A program made the translations under genes and the position numbers. From the NCBI RefSeq assembly GCF_020554865.1, contig NZ_JAJCIC010000006.1, forward strand, positions 62,001-126,000: a DNA stretch of 64,000 nt, written 5' to 3'. This document shows, in pieces, positions 18,079 to 27,325 of the stretch (position 1 is the first letter of the stretch; each line of letters begins with the position of its first letter). The notes under the pieces were generated by a model, which worked only from the letters and a program-made list of their open reading frames with translations, was not told where the DNA came from and did not search any database. The stretch is from Lacrimispora sp. 210928-DFI.3.58 (lineage in GTDB: Bacteria > Bacillota > Clostridia > Lachnospirales > Lachnospiraceae).

Positions 18079-18120
18079 TGTCTGCGCTCCCTTTCTCTAT
18101 ACTGTAAGAGTATCTTATAC

Positions 18121-18149
18121 ATTTTAAACCTTACACTTATAAAAAGCAA
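18121..18149 (-). promoter_or_regulatory. Probable promoter of lgt
   Basis: TTGCTT (18144-18149) and TAAAAT (18121-18126) with a 17-base spacer lie about 45 bases before the lgt start. Confidence 0.5.
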
Positions 18150-18271
18150 GGGAAATACCTCTTTTATTTCCTGCCTTTTTATGCTATGATAATAAGGCTG
18201 TATAATGTATTGTTTATAGATGACATGCAATCACATGATAGACAAACCATTTAAGATAGGAAGGTAATCAC

Positions 18272-19369
18272 ATGAAATTAGGAATCGTAGGACTCCCCAA
18301 TGTGGGCAAGAGTACCCTGTTCAATTCACTGACAAAGGCCGGGGCGGAATCAGCGAACTATCCGTTCTGTACCATTGATCCCAATATCGGTATTGTTCCT
18401 GTGCCGGACTACCGTCTGGACAAGCTGACGGAAATGTATCACTCCGAGAAGACGACTCCCGCTGTGATCGAATTTGTGGATATTGCAGGCCTGGTAAAGG
18501 GTGCCTCTAAGGGTGAAGGCCTGGGCAACCAGTTTCTCTCCAATATCCGTGAGGTGGATGCGATCGTCCATGTGGTGCGCTGCTTTGATGACCCCAATGT
18601 CATCCATGTGGATGGCAGCGTGAACCCCTTAAGGGATATTGAGACCATTAATCTGGAGCTTATCTTCTCTGATATTGAGATCCTGGAGCGCCGGATCGCA
18701 AAGCAGTCTAAGGGCGCTTTTAATAACAAGGATCTGGCAAAGGAGGTTGCTCTCTTAAAAGAGCTCAAGGAGCATCTGGAGGAGGGCCGCCTGGCAAGAA
18801 GCTTTGAGGTGGAGGATGAGGATGACAGAGAATTTATCAATTCCCTGAACCTTCTTACCTGGAAGCCTGTGATCTTCGCTGCCAATGTGGCTGAGGATGA
18901 TCTGGCAGATGACGGCGCTTCCAATGCCTATGTCCAGTCTGTCCGCAGCTTTGCCTCTGAAAACGGCTGTGAGGTCTTTGTGATCTGTGCGGAGATCGAG
19001 CAGGAGATCGCCGAGCTGGACGAGGACGAGAAGAAAATGTTCTTAGACGACTTAGGCCTGACAGAATCCGGTCTTGAGAAGCTGATCGCGGCCAGCTACC
19101 GCATCCTGGGTCTCATGAGCTACCTGACGGCAGGCCCGCAGGAATCACGCGCATGGACCATCAAGGTCGGCACAAAAGCTCCACAGGCAGCAGGCAAGAT
19201 CCACAGTGACTTTGAGAGAGGCTTTATCCGGGCTGAGGTGGTAAATTATGATGACCTTATGGCCTGCGGCAGCATGAACGCTGCTAAGGAAAAGGGTCTT
19301 GTGCGCTCTGAGGGCAAGGAGTATGTTATGAGGGACGGAGATGTGGTTCTGTTCCGGTTTAATGTGTGA
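18272..19369 (+). CDS. ychF: Redox-regulated ATPase/GTPase YchF (OLA1 family)
   Basis: The 365-residue protein has the Obg-type P-loop GLPNVGKST (residues 6-14), switch regions with NYPFCTIDPN and EFVDIAGLVKGASKGEGLGN, a helical coiled-coil insertion and a C-terminal TGS domain (about 280-363). YchF binds ribosomes and hydrolyses ATP, with roles in stress responses. The ATG follows AGGAAGG by 8 bases. It is monocistronic, divergent from lgt and ended by a strong hairpin. Confidence 0.96.
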   Translation: MKLGIVGLPNVGKSTLFNSLTKAGAESANYPFCTIDPNIGIVPVPDYRLDKLTEMYHSEKTTPAVIEFVDIAGLVKGASKGEGLGNQFLSNIREVDAIVHVVRCFDDPNVIHVDGSVNPLRDIETINLELIFSDIEILERRIAKQSKGAFNNKDLAKEVALLKELKEHLEEGRLARSFEVEDEDDREFINSLNLLTWKPVIFAANVAEDDLADDGASNAYVQSVRSFASENGCEVFVICAEIEQEIAELDEDEKKMFLDDLGLTESGLEKLIAASYRILGLMSYLTAGPQESRAWTIKVGTKAPQAAGKIHSDFERGFIRAEVVNYDDLMACGSMNAAKEKGLVRSEGKEYVMRDGDVVLFRFNV

Positions 19370-19385
19370 TCTGACATCCTTTCGG

Positions 19386-19432
19386 ACAGGCGGTATGCAT
19401 CCCTTCTTGGGGCGTACCGCCTGTTTCTTGCT
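19386..19432 (+). terminator. Terminator after ychF
   Basis: ACAGGCGGTA (19386-19395) pairs with TACCGCCTGT (19415-19424), followed by TTCTTGCTTTT, 16 bases after the ychF stop. Confidence 0.8.
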
Positions 19433-19497
19433 TTTCCGCGGACACTGTGCTAAAGTAAACGTATTGATCTTATTTTATGAGGCGGGGGATAGGAAGA

Positions 19498-20940
19498 ATG
19501 GAACTATTCAGCAATGTGATTGAAACAATCAATAACTATCTGTGGGGGATCCCTATGATCGTCCTGCTTTTTGGTACTCATATTTTTCTGACCCTGCGCA
19601 CAGGCTTTATCCAGCGCAAGACCTTTACGGGTATCAAGCTCTCCATCACCAGGGATCCCGATTCCAGCGGTGATATCAGCCAGTTTGCTGCCCTTACCAC
19701 TGCCTTGGCCTCCACCATAGGCACAGGCAACATTATCGGAGTTGGCACAGCCATTGCCCTGGGCGGTCCCGGAGCTGTGCTGTGGTGCTGGCTTACCGGC
19801 GTGTTCGGCATTGCCACAAAGTATGCGGAGTCTCTGATCGCCGTAAAATACAGGGTTCGCACAAAGGACGGGACCATGCTGGGAGGTGCCATGTATGCTT
19901 TAGAGCGGGGACTTCATATGAAATGGCTGGCTGTGGCCTTCGCCCTTTTGGGAGCCCTGACTTCCTTTGGCATTGGCTGCGGCGTACAGGTCAACGCCAT
20001 TTCCAGTATTATCAACAGCAATGTAAAGCCAGCTCTTATTTCCAGCTCCCAGGGCATGGCAAGCCTGATCGGAGCTTATCCATGGCTTATCAGCCTCACA
20101 GTGGGTATCATCACCGGAGCTGTCACATGCCTTGTCATCTTCGGCGGCGTGAAGTCCATTGCAAAGGTATGTGAAAAACTGGTTCCATTTATGGCATTTT
20201 TCTATGTGGCAGGCTGCCTTATCATATTGATTATCAACAGAGCCTACCTGGGAGAGACCTTCTCTGTGATCTTCTGCAGTGCTTTTACGGAGGTGGATTC
20301 CATTGCCGGAGGCCTGGTGGGATCCGGCATTATGATGTCCGCCCGCTACGGGATCGCCAGAGGACTATTTTCCAACGAATCCGGTATGGGCTCTGCCCCC
20401 ATTGTGGCAGCTGCCGCCCAGACCCGTAATCCTGTGCGTCAGGCTCTGGTATCTGCCACCGGGACCTTCTGGGATACTGTAGTAGTCTGCCTGCTCACGG
20501 GCCTCGTGCTTGTCAGCAGCATCATTGGTCAGGATTCCATCCATGTAGCAAGCCTCTCCGGCGGAGAGCTGACAAATGCTGCCTTCAGCCTGATCCCTTA
20601 TATCGGACAGCCGATCCTGATCATCGGCATTATCACCTTTGCCTACTCTACCATTTTGGGCTGGTCCTATTACGGTGAACGCTGCCTGGAATATCTGCTG
20701 GGCAAGGGCGGCGTCATGCCCTACCGCCTGGCCTGGATCATCATCCTGATCGTGGCCCCTGTCCTGAAGCTGGAGCTGGTATGGAGCATCGCTGACACCT
20801 TAAACGCCCTGATGGCAATCCCCAATCTGGTGGCTGTACTGCTTTTATCAGGGGTGGTTGCAAGGGATACGAAGTATTATCTGAAGCATCTGGATGAAAC
20901 GGATGAGACGGTGATACCGGTGATCGAGGATAAGCTGTAG
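19498..20940 (+). CDS. Sodium:alanine/glycine symporter (AGCS family)
   Basis: The 480-residue integral membrane transporter has about 11 membrane segments and the AGCS signature GTGNIIGVGTAIALGGPGA (about residue 80), followed by GMGSAPIVAAAAQ. Such proteins import alanine or glycine with sodium. An ATG at 19477 would add seven residues, but only 19498 has a purine-rich site (GGGGGATAGGAAG). It stands alone between the ychF terminator and the hairpin at 20959. A second AGCS gene at 51295 has a glycine riboswitch; this one does not, so its substrate may differ. Confidence 0.92.
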   Translation: MELFSNVIETINNYLWGIPMIVLLFGTHIFLTLRTGFIQRKTFTGIKLSITRDPDSSGDISQFAALTTALASTIGTGNIIGVGTAIALGGPGAVLWCWLTGVFGIATKYAESLIAVKYRVRTKDGTMLGGAMYALERGLHMKWLAVAFALLGALTSFGIGCGVQVNAISSIINSNVKPALISSSQGMASLIGAYPWLISLTVGIITGAVTCLVIFGGVKSIAKVCEKLVPFMAFFYVAGCLIILIINRAYLGETFSVIFCSAFTEVDSIAGGLVGSGIMMSARYGIARGLFSNESGMGSAPIVAAAAQTRNPVRQALVSATGTFWDTVVVCLLTGLVLVSSIIGQDSIHVASLSGGELTNAAFSLIPYIGQPILIIGIITFAYSTILGWSYYGERCLEYLLGKGGVMPYRLAWIIILIVAPVLKLELVWSIADTLNALMAIPNLVAVLLLSGVVARDTKYYLKHLDETDETVIPVIEDKL

Positions 20941-20958
20941 ATCTGTTGGCAGAAAAAC

Positions 20959-20996
20959 GGGTATCCTGCAGCCAAATCAAGGCTTTCAGGATACCC
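20959..20996. terminator. Bidirectional terminator between AGCS and oadG
   Basis: GGGTATCCTG (20959-20968) pairs perfectly with 20987-20996. Read on the minus strand it ends in GTTTTTCT, which would stop the oadG operon. On the plus strand it ends in TTTA after the symporter gene. Confidence 0.8.
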
Positions 20997-21023
20997 TTTA
21001 GAGATTGCTCCCATATTTTTCTG

Positions 21024-21158
21024 TTATTCTTCCTTCTTCCCTCTGGTAAGCTTCCCCAAAACCATCACTGCAAGCATGATGATAATGATCGCAACAAAGA
21101 TCCCGCCCATGCCCTTTGCCATGATCTCCAGGGCAATTTTTATGTTCTGTATATTCAT
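21024..21158 (-). CDS. Small OadG-like gamma subunit of a sodium-pumping decarboxylase
   Basis: This 44-codon gene starts at ATG 21158 after AGGGAGGAAG and encodes MNIQNIKIALEIMAKGMGGI followed by one membrane helix (FVAIIIIMLAVMVLGKL) and a basic tail. The GMGGIFV-type start of the helix is typical of OadG-family gamma subunits, which anchor and assemble the decarboxylase. It lies 15 bases after the beta subunit gene. At 44 residues it is shorter than most OadG proteins (about 80) and lacks the charged C-terminal extension. Confidence 0.75.
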   Translation of the reverse strand: MNIQNIKIALEIMAKGMGGIFVAIIIIMLAVMVLGKLTRGKKEE

Positions 21159-21173
21159 ATTCTCGCTTCCTCC

Positions 21174-22322
21174 CTACAGATATTGTGTTACAATGCTGAT
21201 CACAAGGCCGCCTGCGATGACGGAGGCTACCTGGCCGGAGACGTTGGTTCCTGCGGCCTGCATCAGGATGATGTTGCCCGGCTCCTCCTTTGCAGCCATC
21301 TTCTGGACAACACGGGAGGACATGGGGAAGGCAGAAATGCCGCAGCCGCCGATCATGGGATTCACCGGCTTCTTCCCTGCCATTTTTAAGAACACATTCA
21401 CAAGCTTCGCAAAGAGCACGCCGCCAATGGTGTCAAACACAAAGGCCACCAGGCCCAGCCCCATGATCATGAGAGTGGCAGGATTGACAAACTGCTCTGC
21501 CCTCATACTGAAGGAAATGGTGATCCCCAGCATCAGGGTAATGATATTGGCCAGCTCATTCTGGGCGGCCTGGCTTAAGCTGTTAAGCACACCGCACTCC
21601 CTTAAGAGGTTTCCAAACATGAGAAAGCCCACCAATGCCACGGACTGCGGGGAAATAAAGCCCACGATAATGCTTACTGCAATGGGGAAGGCAATGCGCA
21701 GCGCCTTATTGACGCTCTTCGGATTGTATTCCATGTGGATGCACCGCTCCTTGTGGGTAGTCACCAGCCGGATGGCAAAGGGCTGGATGATCGGCACAAG
21801 GGCCATGTAGGAATAAGCTGCCACTGCAATGGGGCCCATATAGTTGGAGCCCAGAACCTGGGATACCAGGATGGAGGTCGGTCCATCCGCTGCTCCGATG
21901 ATGCCGATAGAGGCAGCATCCTTTAAATCAAAGCCCAGCATGCAGGCAATGAGAATGGCTGCAAAAATACCAAACTGCGCTGCTGCCCCAAACAAAAACA
22001 GCACCGGCTGGCTGAGCAGAGGGCCGAAGTCGATCATAGCCCCTATGCCGATAAACAGCAGGATAGGCATTGCCTCCGAAGCCTCGATCCCTGTCTCAAA
22101 CAGCCACTGTATGATCCCTGCCGCCGGGACCTTGCCCTGGACCATCTGATCCACTACGCCGGAATAAGGGAGATTTACAAGAATTGCCCCAAAGCCCAGC
22201 GGAAGCAGCAGGGAAGGCTCATATTCTTTTTTCACCGCCAGCCATATGAGCAGTATCCCCACTGCGTACATCACGATCTGCTGCCATGTGACAGCCATCA
22301 ATCCATCCAATAAAAACTTCAT
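21174..22322 (-). CDS. Sodium-translocating decarboxylase beta subunit (OadB/GcdB/MmdB family)
   Basis: The 382-residue membrane protein catalyses decarboxylation of carboxybiotin coupled to sodium export. Seen: FLLFIGIGAMIDFGPLLSQP and the signature GAADGPTSILVSQVLG, where the aspartate is essential in characterised homologues. The start at 22322 follows AAGGAGG; a longer frame exists but has no support. No alpha (carboxyltransferase) or biotin carrier gene is in the window, so the substrate (oxaloacetate, methylmalonyl-CoA or glutaconyl-CoA) cannot be told. It follows the ABC importer genes by 120 bases, in the same direction. Confidence 0.9.
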   Translation of the reverse strand: MKFLLDGLMAVTWQQIVMYAVGILLIWLAVKKEYEPSLLLPLGFGAILVNLPYSGVVDQMVQGKVPAAGIIQWLFETGIEASEAMPILLFIGIGAMIDFGPLLSQPVLFLFGAAAQFGIFAAILIACMLGFDLKDAASIGIIGAADGPTSILVSQVLGSNYMGPIAVAAYSYMALVPIIQPFAIRLVTTHKERCIHMEYNPKSVNKALRIAFPIAVSIIVGFISPQSVALVGFLMFGNLLRECGVLNSLSQAAQNELANIITLMLGITISFSMRAEQFVNPATLMIMGLGLVAFVFDTIGGVLFAKLVNVFLKMAGKKPVNPMIGGCGISAFPMSSRVVQKMAAKEEPGNIILMQAAGTNVSGQVASVIAGGLVISIVTQYL

Positions 22323-22442
22323 TTTGTCCTCCTTGTTATGATCACTTTTCAGTCGCCTTGTCCTCCATGGCCAGTATCTCAGAATCCGCCTCCATGTACT
22401 TTCATGGTGCGGTGGCGCGTCCGCTGCCCGGCGCATGCAGGT

Positions 22443-23549
22443 TTATACAGTGCCCGCTTTTCCTGTGCTTTTCGCATATTCCCAGAGCCCGCGCAGCGCA
22501 TCTGCAAACTCCCCAGGCCTATGGAGATCCACAGTACAGACAACCTTCCTGCATTTGCTGATCAGCTCCTCTGCACGCTTCACATGCTCTGTGCTGATAG
22601 GACAGAAGGCACTTTCACTTACCACCTCTGCTGCCAAAGCCCTTGCTGCCGGGTAGTCCAGATCATTTTCCCACAGGATTCCGGCAGCAAAGGGGATCCC
22701 GGCCCGCTGAAGTTTTCGGAAGGTATGAGCCCCGCTGCCGTTTCCCGCAATAACAAATACCTCCGGCTCTCCCTTCGGTGTCTCCAGCTCCAGACATCCG
22801 GTCTCCTCATCATAGGAACCGGAGCCAATGTCAAACAGTTCCCTGATATAGCCTGGCGTAAATACCTCCTGGGGACTGCCGAAGCGATCCACCTTGTCTC
22901 CCTTGATACAGACCACCTTGTCGGAAATGCGCTCTGCCAGATCCAGCTCGTGAAGGGACATGATGACTGCCAGCCTTCCTGTTCTTGCCAGCTTCTGGAG
23001 CACGGACAGAAATTCCAGCTTATACTTGATATCCAGAAAAGAGGTAGGCTCATCCAGCACGATCATCTCCGGCTGCTGGCAGATCGCCCTTGCCAGCATT
23101 ACCCGCTGCTTCTGCCCGTCGCTGGCTGTGGAGAAATCCTGGTCTGAGAGCTCTCTCACATGCACCAGCTCCATGGACTCTCTGACGATCCTTTTATCCT
23201 CCCCGGAAAGGACTCCGAACCTTCCGGTATAGGGATACCTCCCCGCAGCTACTACATCCTCGCAGGTCATAAGCTCCGGCCTGGTCCGTTCTGTCAGGAC
23301 AACTGACATGGCTTTCGATAGATCCCTTCCGGGAAATTCCTTTATATTCCTGCCATCCAGATACACCGCTCCGCCCACAGGCTCCAGCTGCCGGATAATG
23401 CTTTTTAAAATGGTGGTCTTCCCCGCACCATTGGGGCCGATGAGAGTCACGATCTCTCCCTGTTTCAGCCCGATCCCGATCTCCTTTACCAGGGGGACTC
23501 CATGGTATCCCACAGTAAGGCCTTCCGTATAAAAGTAATATTGATTCAT
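22443..23549 (-). CDS. ABC importer ATPase (FecE/BtuD type) with C-terminal extension
   Basis: Of 368 residues, the first 255 or so form an iron-complex/B12-type ATPase: Walker A GPNGAGKTT, variant signature ASDGQKQR, Walker B MIVLDEPTS and the H-loop MSLHELD. The last 110 residues (from about 258) are an added alpha/beta domain with EVFVIAGNGSGAHTFRKL and RKVVCTVDLHRPGEFADAL, whose role I do not recognise. It powers the permease encoded just upstream. Start 23549 was chosen for GGGAGAGG; an upstream in-frame start at 23666 lacks a site. Confidence 0.9.
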   Translation of the reverse strand: MNQYYFYTEGLTVGYHGVPLVKEIGIGLKQGEIVTLIGPNGAGKTTILKSIIRQLEPVGGAVYLDGRNIKEFPGRDLSKAMSVVLTERTRPELMTCEDVVAAGRYPYTGRFGVLSGEDKRIVRESMELVHVRELSDQDFSTASDGQKQRVMLARAICQQPEMIVLDEPTSFLDIKYKLEFLSVLQKLARTGRLAVIMSLHELDLAERISDKVVCIKGDKVDRFGSPQEVFTPGYIRELFDIGSGSYDEETGCLELETPKGEPEVFVIAGNGSGAHTFRKLQRAGIPFAAGILWENDLDYPAARALAAEVVSESAFCPISTEHVKRAEELISKCRKVVCTVDLHRPGEFADALRGLWEYAKSTGKAGTV

Positions 23550-23631
23550 GGTCTTTTCCTCTCCCTTACTCTGAAGGTCCCGCCGCCGGATAGGCGGCAT
23601 GTATTCAGGTATGCCAGATGCGCGCCAGCCT

Positions 23632-24744
23632 TCACCGTGAAGCGGCGCGCCCTCCGCCGGACCCACGCAGGTTCTGCCGTATCAAAATGTAAATGACGAC
23701 CGGCGCTCCGAAAATAGCTGTCACAGTGCTGATGCTGAGCTCTGTGGGTGCAAACACCACCCTGGCCAGCAGGTCACAGAACAGGCAGAAGGCCGCTCCC
23801 CCCAGGAAGCAGGCCGGGATCATGAGAAGGGGCTTTGCCGTGCCAAACAGCTGCTTTACCAGGTGGGGGACTGCGATCCCCACAAAGGACACAGGCCCTG
23901 CAAAGGCTGTCACACAGGCGGAAAGCAGGCTGGAAAGCACCACAAGCCACATCCGGAAACGCCGGATATCCACTCCCATATTGGCAGCATATGCTTCCCC
24001 CAGCTGATATGCTCCCATGGGCTTTGCCAGGAGGAAGGCACCTGCGGACGCTGTCAGGATAACGGCCGCCATCACCGCCACATTCTCCCAAGTGATACCA
24101 GAAAAGCTTCCTCTGGACCAGTTATGCAGGTTCACGATATCCGCATCATCTGCGAATGTCACAACAAAATCCGTTACGGCCGAGCAAATATAGCCGATCA
24201 TAACACCGCTGACGATCAGCATGGACATCCGGTCAATCAGCTTCGACATCAGGAGCACAAAGCCCATGGAGATCATCGCTCCCACAAAGGCTGCTCCGAT
24301 CAGGGCAAGCGAGCTGACGGCAAGGGCATTCCCAATAAAGCACACCAGCACCAGGGAGACCACCAGCTTTGCCCCGGAGGAAATTCCCAGAATAAATGGG
24401 CCTGCTATGGGATTATGGAAAAATGTCTGGAGAAGATAGCCGGAAAGGGCAAGCCCTCCTCCCAGGATCAACGCTGCCAGAGCACGCGGAAAACGTATCT
24501 GCAAAATAATGTCGGAGGGTACGCTCTCTGATGCTTTGCCTGCCAGCACCTGGATCACCTGAAGAAAGGGGATTTTCACGCTTCCTCCGCACACATTGGC
24601 TCCCAGGAGGACAAGGACGAGAACAGCCAGGAATAAAAACGCAGCACAATAAAAGCGGGGACCTCTGCGCCCTGCCAAAGGTTTTCTTCCTGCTGCAGAA
24701 TCTGTTTCAGCTGCTGCAGCCTCTCTCTCTCGGCTGTCTGTCAT
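23632..24744 (-). CDS. FecCD-family ABC permease
   Basis: The 370-residue permease has about ten membrane helices and the family signatures RFPRALAALILGGGLALSGYLLQ and GPVSFVGIAVPHLVK (about residue 280). An unusual charged cytoplasmic N-terminus of about 28 residues precedes the first helix. FecCD proteins form the channel for siderophore, heme or corrinoid import. It follows the solute-binding protein by 61 bases and precedes the ATPase by 82. The upstream cobalamin riboswitch favours a corrinoid or tetrapyrrole-related cargo. Confidence 0.92.
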   Translation of the reverse strand: MTDSREREAAAAETDSAAGRKPLAGRRGPRFYCAAFLFLAVLVLVLLGANVCGGSVKIPFLQVIQVLAGKASESVPSDIILQIRFPRALAALILGGGLALSGYLLQTFFHNPIAGPFILGISSGAKLVVSLVLVCFIGNALAVSSLALIGAAFVGAMISMGFVLLMSKLIDRMSMLIVSGVMIGYICSAVTDFVVTFADDADIVNLHNWSRGSFSGITWENVAVMAAVILTASAGAFLLAKPMGAYQLGEAYAANMGVDIRRFRMWLVVLSSLLSACVTAFAGPVSFVGIAVPHLVKQLFGTAKPLLMIPACFLGGAAFCLFCDLLARVVFAPTELSISTVTAIFGAPVVIYILIRQNLRGSGGGRAASR

Positions 24745-24805
24745 ATTGTGCTCCTTTCCGCCTATTCCTGCTGTTTTCCCGTCATTCTGTTTCTCTGATG
24801 TGAGC

Positions 24806-25963
24806 CTATTTTAATTGGTACAGGTAGGTAAGCCCGTCTGTTTCCCCAGCCAGCATGTGATGGATATCGGAAATGATATCTCCCAGCTCCATGGAGGACT
24901 GGTAGAGATTCTTCGTGGTACAGAAAACCCGGTTTTCCTGCACTGCCTGAAACTTCTCAAACAGCGGGCTTTTTGCCAGAAAATCCTCCATGGAGCCCAG
25001 ACCGCCCTCAATGGTGCTGTTGTAGATCACATAATCTGCATCCTTTGCAGCTGCGTAAAATTCCTCCATCTGCATGGTAACAGTGGAAGAGGCCATATCC
25101 TCCTTCTCTCCCAGCTGGTCAAAAATATATCTTCCCCCGGCCATCTCTATCATTTTAGGCAGATAGTCCGATGCTTTGCGCACATTGACCTCGCCATTGG
25201 CCGTCAGATAGAAAAACGCCACGGTCTTTCCGGAGGCCTCCTTTTCCCGAACCGCCTCAAAGGCCTTTTCCTGAGCCTCAAAGGCTGCGGCGGCCTCCTC
25301 CTCTCTGCCTGTCAGGATCCCATACAGCTTGACCCATTCTGTCCGGCCCAGAGGATTGTTCTCATAGCTGGAATGGTCCACCAGCACCGGAATATGGAAT
25401 TTTTCCAGCTGCTCCTTCACCTCCGGCGTGTGGTAGATCATAGTATTCTCAATCGCCAGTCCGCACTGCTCTGCCAGGATCCCTTCATAATCCGGAGCCG
25501 AATACCGTCCTGCATAGAGGATATCTCCCTGCTCCATGGCGCTTTTTGCCTCCTCCAGATACCACCCCTCTGCCTTTAAGCCGGAAAAACGGACACAATC
25601 CAGGGCATCTATGGACACAAACATGTCCATAACGGCAGAGGCCACCAGGTAGATATTCCTGACCGGCATTTTTAAGGGTACAATATCCGGGGACAGATCC
25701 TCCGGTATCTTCCCTCCTTCCGGTATCACCAGAAAACGGCTGCTGTCTGAAATGCTGATCAGGACATAGCCATCCTTATAATAATCTGCCTTGAATTCCT
25801 CTGCATATTGCAGCTCCATACTGCGGTCATACTGCAGCATGGAACTGACAGTCCTCTCCTTCTCCTGTCCCGCGTCCTTTTTCAGGCCTGCGCAGGAGGA
25901 GGCCAGGATGGCGCAGATGATGCATACCACACATGCGATGGCCCTTGTCCGCCGTTTCATCAT
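24806..25963 (-). CDS. Lipoprotein solute-binding protein of an iron/corrinoid-type ABC importer
   Basis: The 385-residue protein has a lipoprotein signal peptide ending in ILASSCAG (lipidated Cys about 24) and a periplasmic-binding fold of the FepB/BtuF class with a long inter-domain helix around residues 220-250. The ligand cannot be read from the sequence. It probably sits on the outer face of the membrane and delivers cargo to the FecCD permease next door. It is 44 bases after the two-domain surface protein in one transcription unit. Confidence 0.85.
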   Translation of the reverse strand: MMKRRTRAIACVVCIICAILASSCAGLKKDAGQEKERTVSSMLQYDRSMELQYAEEFKADYYKDGYVLISISDSSRFLVIPEGGKIPEDLSPDIVPLKMPVRNIYLVASAVMDMFVSIDALDCVRFSGLKAEGWYLEEAKSAMEQGDILYAGRYSAPDYEGILAEQCGLAIENTMIYHTPEVKEQLEKFHIPVLVDHSSYENNPLGRTEWVKLYGILTGREEEAAAAFEAQEKAFEAVREKEASGKTVAFFYLTANGEVNVRKASDYLPKMIEMAGGRYIFDQLGEKEDMASSTVTMQMEEFYAAAKDADYVIYNSTIEGGLGSMEDFLAKSPLFEKFQAVQENRVFCTTKNLYQSSMELGDIISDIHHMLAGETDGLTYLYQLK

Positions 25964-26007
25964 GCTCCATTTTCCCTTCTTTCATTTATAACCGCGAGCC
26001 CTTACAG

Positions 26008-27129
26008 TTACTGTTTTTTCCGCCGCAAAAAAGCGGCTGCGCATAAGATAAGGATTCCTGCTGCCGCTGCCACAGCCGCAAGAGGGCTCCTGACAGATGG
26101 CTGTGCCGGGGACTCTGCTGCCTTGATCGTATCGCCGTGAAAGGTGATCGTATATTCCACCTCATGAGGCGTACTCATAGCGGTGGTGTCCGCTGTCACC
26201 AAGACCTCCTCATCCAGCACTGTGAGGGGAAGGGCAAAAACAGAGTTTCCTTCTGTGTTCACAGGAAGATATTTCCGGCCGTCTGCGATCATGTAATCGT
26301 AATTTGAGCTGCTCCATGCGATCTGTACAACAGCCTCTCCCTCATGGACAGAAAATTTTGCCGGAGACTCTACTGCAGCCCTTCCCGTACCGCCTGCAAG
26401 AGTGATCTCCACCGTATAGTCTCCATCTGTCAGGGCAGTAAGCCTCTCCTCTGCTGCCTGCGTTCCTTCGGCAGCTGACGTTTTCTCTGCACTCTCAGCC
26501 TCTGCCCCTGCTGCACTCTCCTTTTCTGCCTTCAAGGCCGCGATCCTCTTATCTCTTGCGGCTTTCTTTAAGGCCTCATAGTCGGGAAGCTCTGCTGTTA
26601 CCGCCCCCTCCGGAAGGCTCTGGGCCTCAAACAGGAGCGTACGGTCATACCACTTTTCTTTTCTTTTGCTGAAGGCAGCGCATTCGATGGGCTTGTCCAG
26701 AGCTTCCACCGGGATGGTGAAGGTATATTTTCCTTCTTCCTCTTCCACATAGTCAATATAGGAGGAGCCGTCATCTGCCGCTGCCTCCAGGCCCGTTCCC
26801 ATGAACAGCTTTAAATAGCCTGTCCCGCTCAAGGTAAGGGCTGCCTCCATTTTCCCATCCTTTACTGTCAGAACCGCCTTTTCGATACGGAACATGGAGG
26901 AGCTGCATTCCACCTCCACATCATAGACGCCCTCTGATACTTCCGATCCGTCAACCGGGATCATTCCCTCCAGGCCCACCTCCTGGGCCGCCACCTTTTC
27001 ATCCTCTGAGGCGACCTGATCGTAGGCTGCGCCAAAGCTGACTGCTGCGTTCCCTACCGGGCACAGGAGAAGGCCCGCTGCAAGGAGACATAAACACATT
27101 GTTTTCTTCATTCTGATCATTCCCACCAT
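26008..27129 (-). CDS. Membrane-anchored two-domain surface protein, NEAT-like (tentative)
   Basis: The 373-residue protein has a signal peptide (CLCLLAAGLLLCPVGNAAV), two related beta-rich domains (about 60-185 and 235-345), an Ala/Glu-rich linker between them and a C-terminal membrane helix with RRKKQ. Both domains share the pattern 'GxYxVxV...A...YTFxIPVxxLDxxI'; the second ends TADTTAMSTPHEVEYTITF. This resembles NEAT or iron-transport-associated domains that bind heme or related tetrapyrroles, but I do not see the heme-ligating SxxxY...YxxxY pattern clearly. Its place between the CbiK-like lipoprotein and the binding protein suggests it captures cargo at the surface. An ATG at 27111 is an alternative start. 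Confidence 0.6.
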   Translation of the reverse strand: MVGMIRMKKTMCLCLLAAGLLLCPVGNAAVSFGAAYDQVASEDEKVAAQEVGLEGMIPVDGSEVSEGVYDVEVECSSSMFRIEKAVLTVKDGKMEAALTLSGTGYLKLFMGTGLEAAADDGSSYIDYVEEEEGKYTFTIPVEALDKPIECAAFSKRKEKWYDRTLLFEAQSLPEGAVTAELPDYEALKKAARDKRIAALKAEKESAAGAEAESAEKTSAAEGTQAAEERLTALTDGDYTVEITLAGGTGRAAVESPAKFSVHEGEAVVQIAWSSSNYDYMIADGRKYLPVNTEGNSVFALPLTVLDEEVLVTADTTAMSTPHEVEYTITFHGDTIKAAESPAQPSVRSPLAAVAAAAGILILCAAAFLRRKKQ

Positions 27130-27325
27130 TGGAAATTCCCCCGCCTGTAAGATGCCCGGATAACCGGCATAACAAGCGGGGGGATATCACCACATATTTA
27201 CCTGTAACGTTTCCGCCTTATCTCTCCATAAAAGTCCGCTTCCGGGAGCATAGGGCAGGTATGCCTCCTGCACCCTCCGAACCTTCACAGCGAGCAGCGC
27301 ATCCGTCTGCCGGACGCACAGTGTC

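Noticed and set aside
22323..22436. N-terminal extension of the OadB-like protein
   Set aside because: The extra 38 residues are hydrophilic and unlike the family; ATG 22322 has a strong AAGGAGG.
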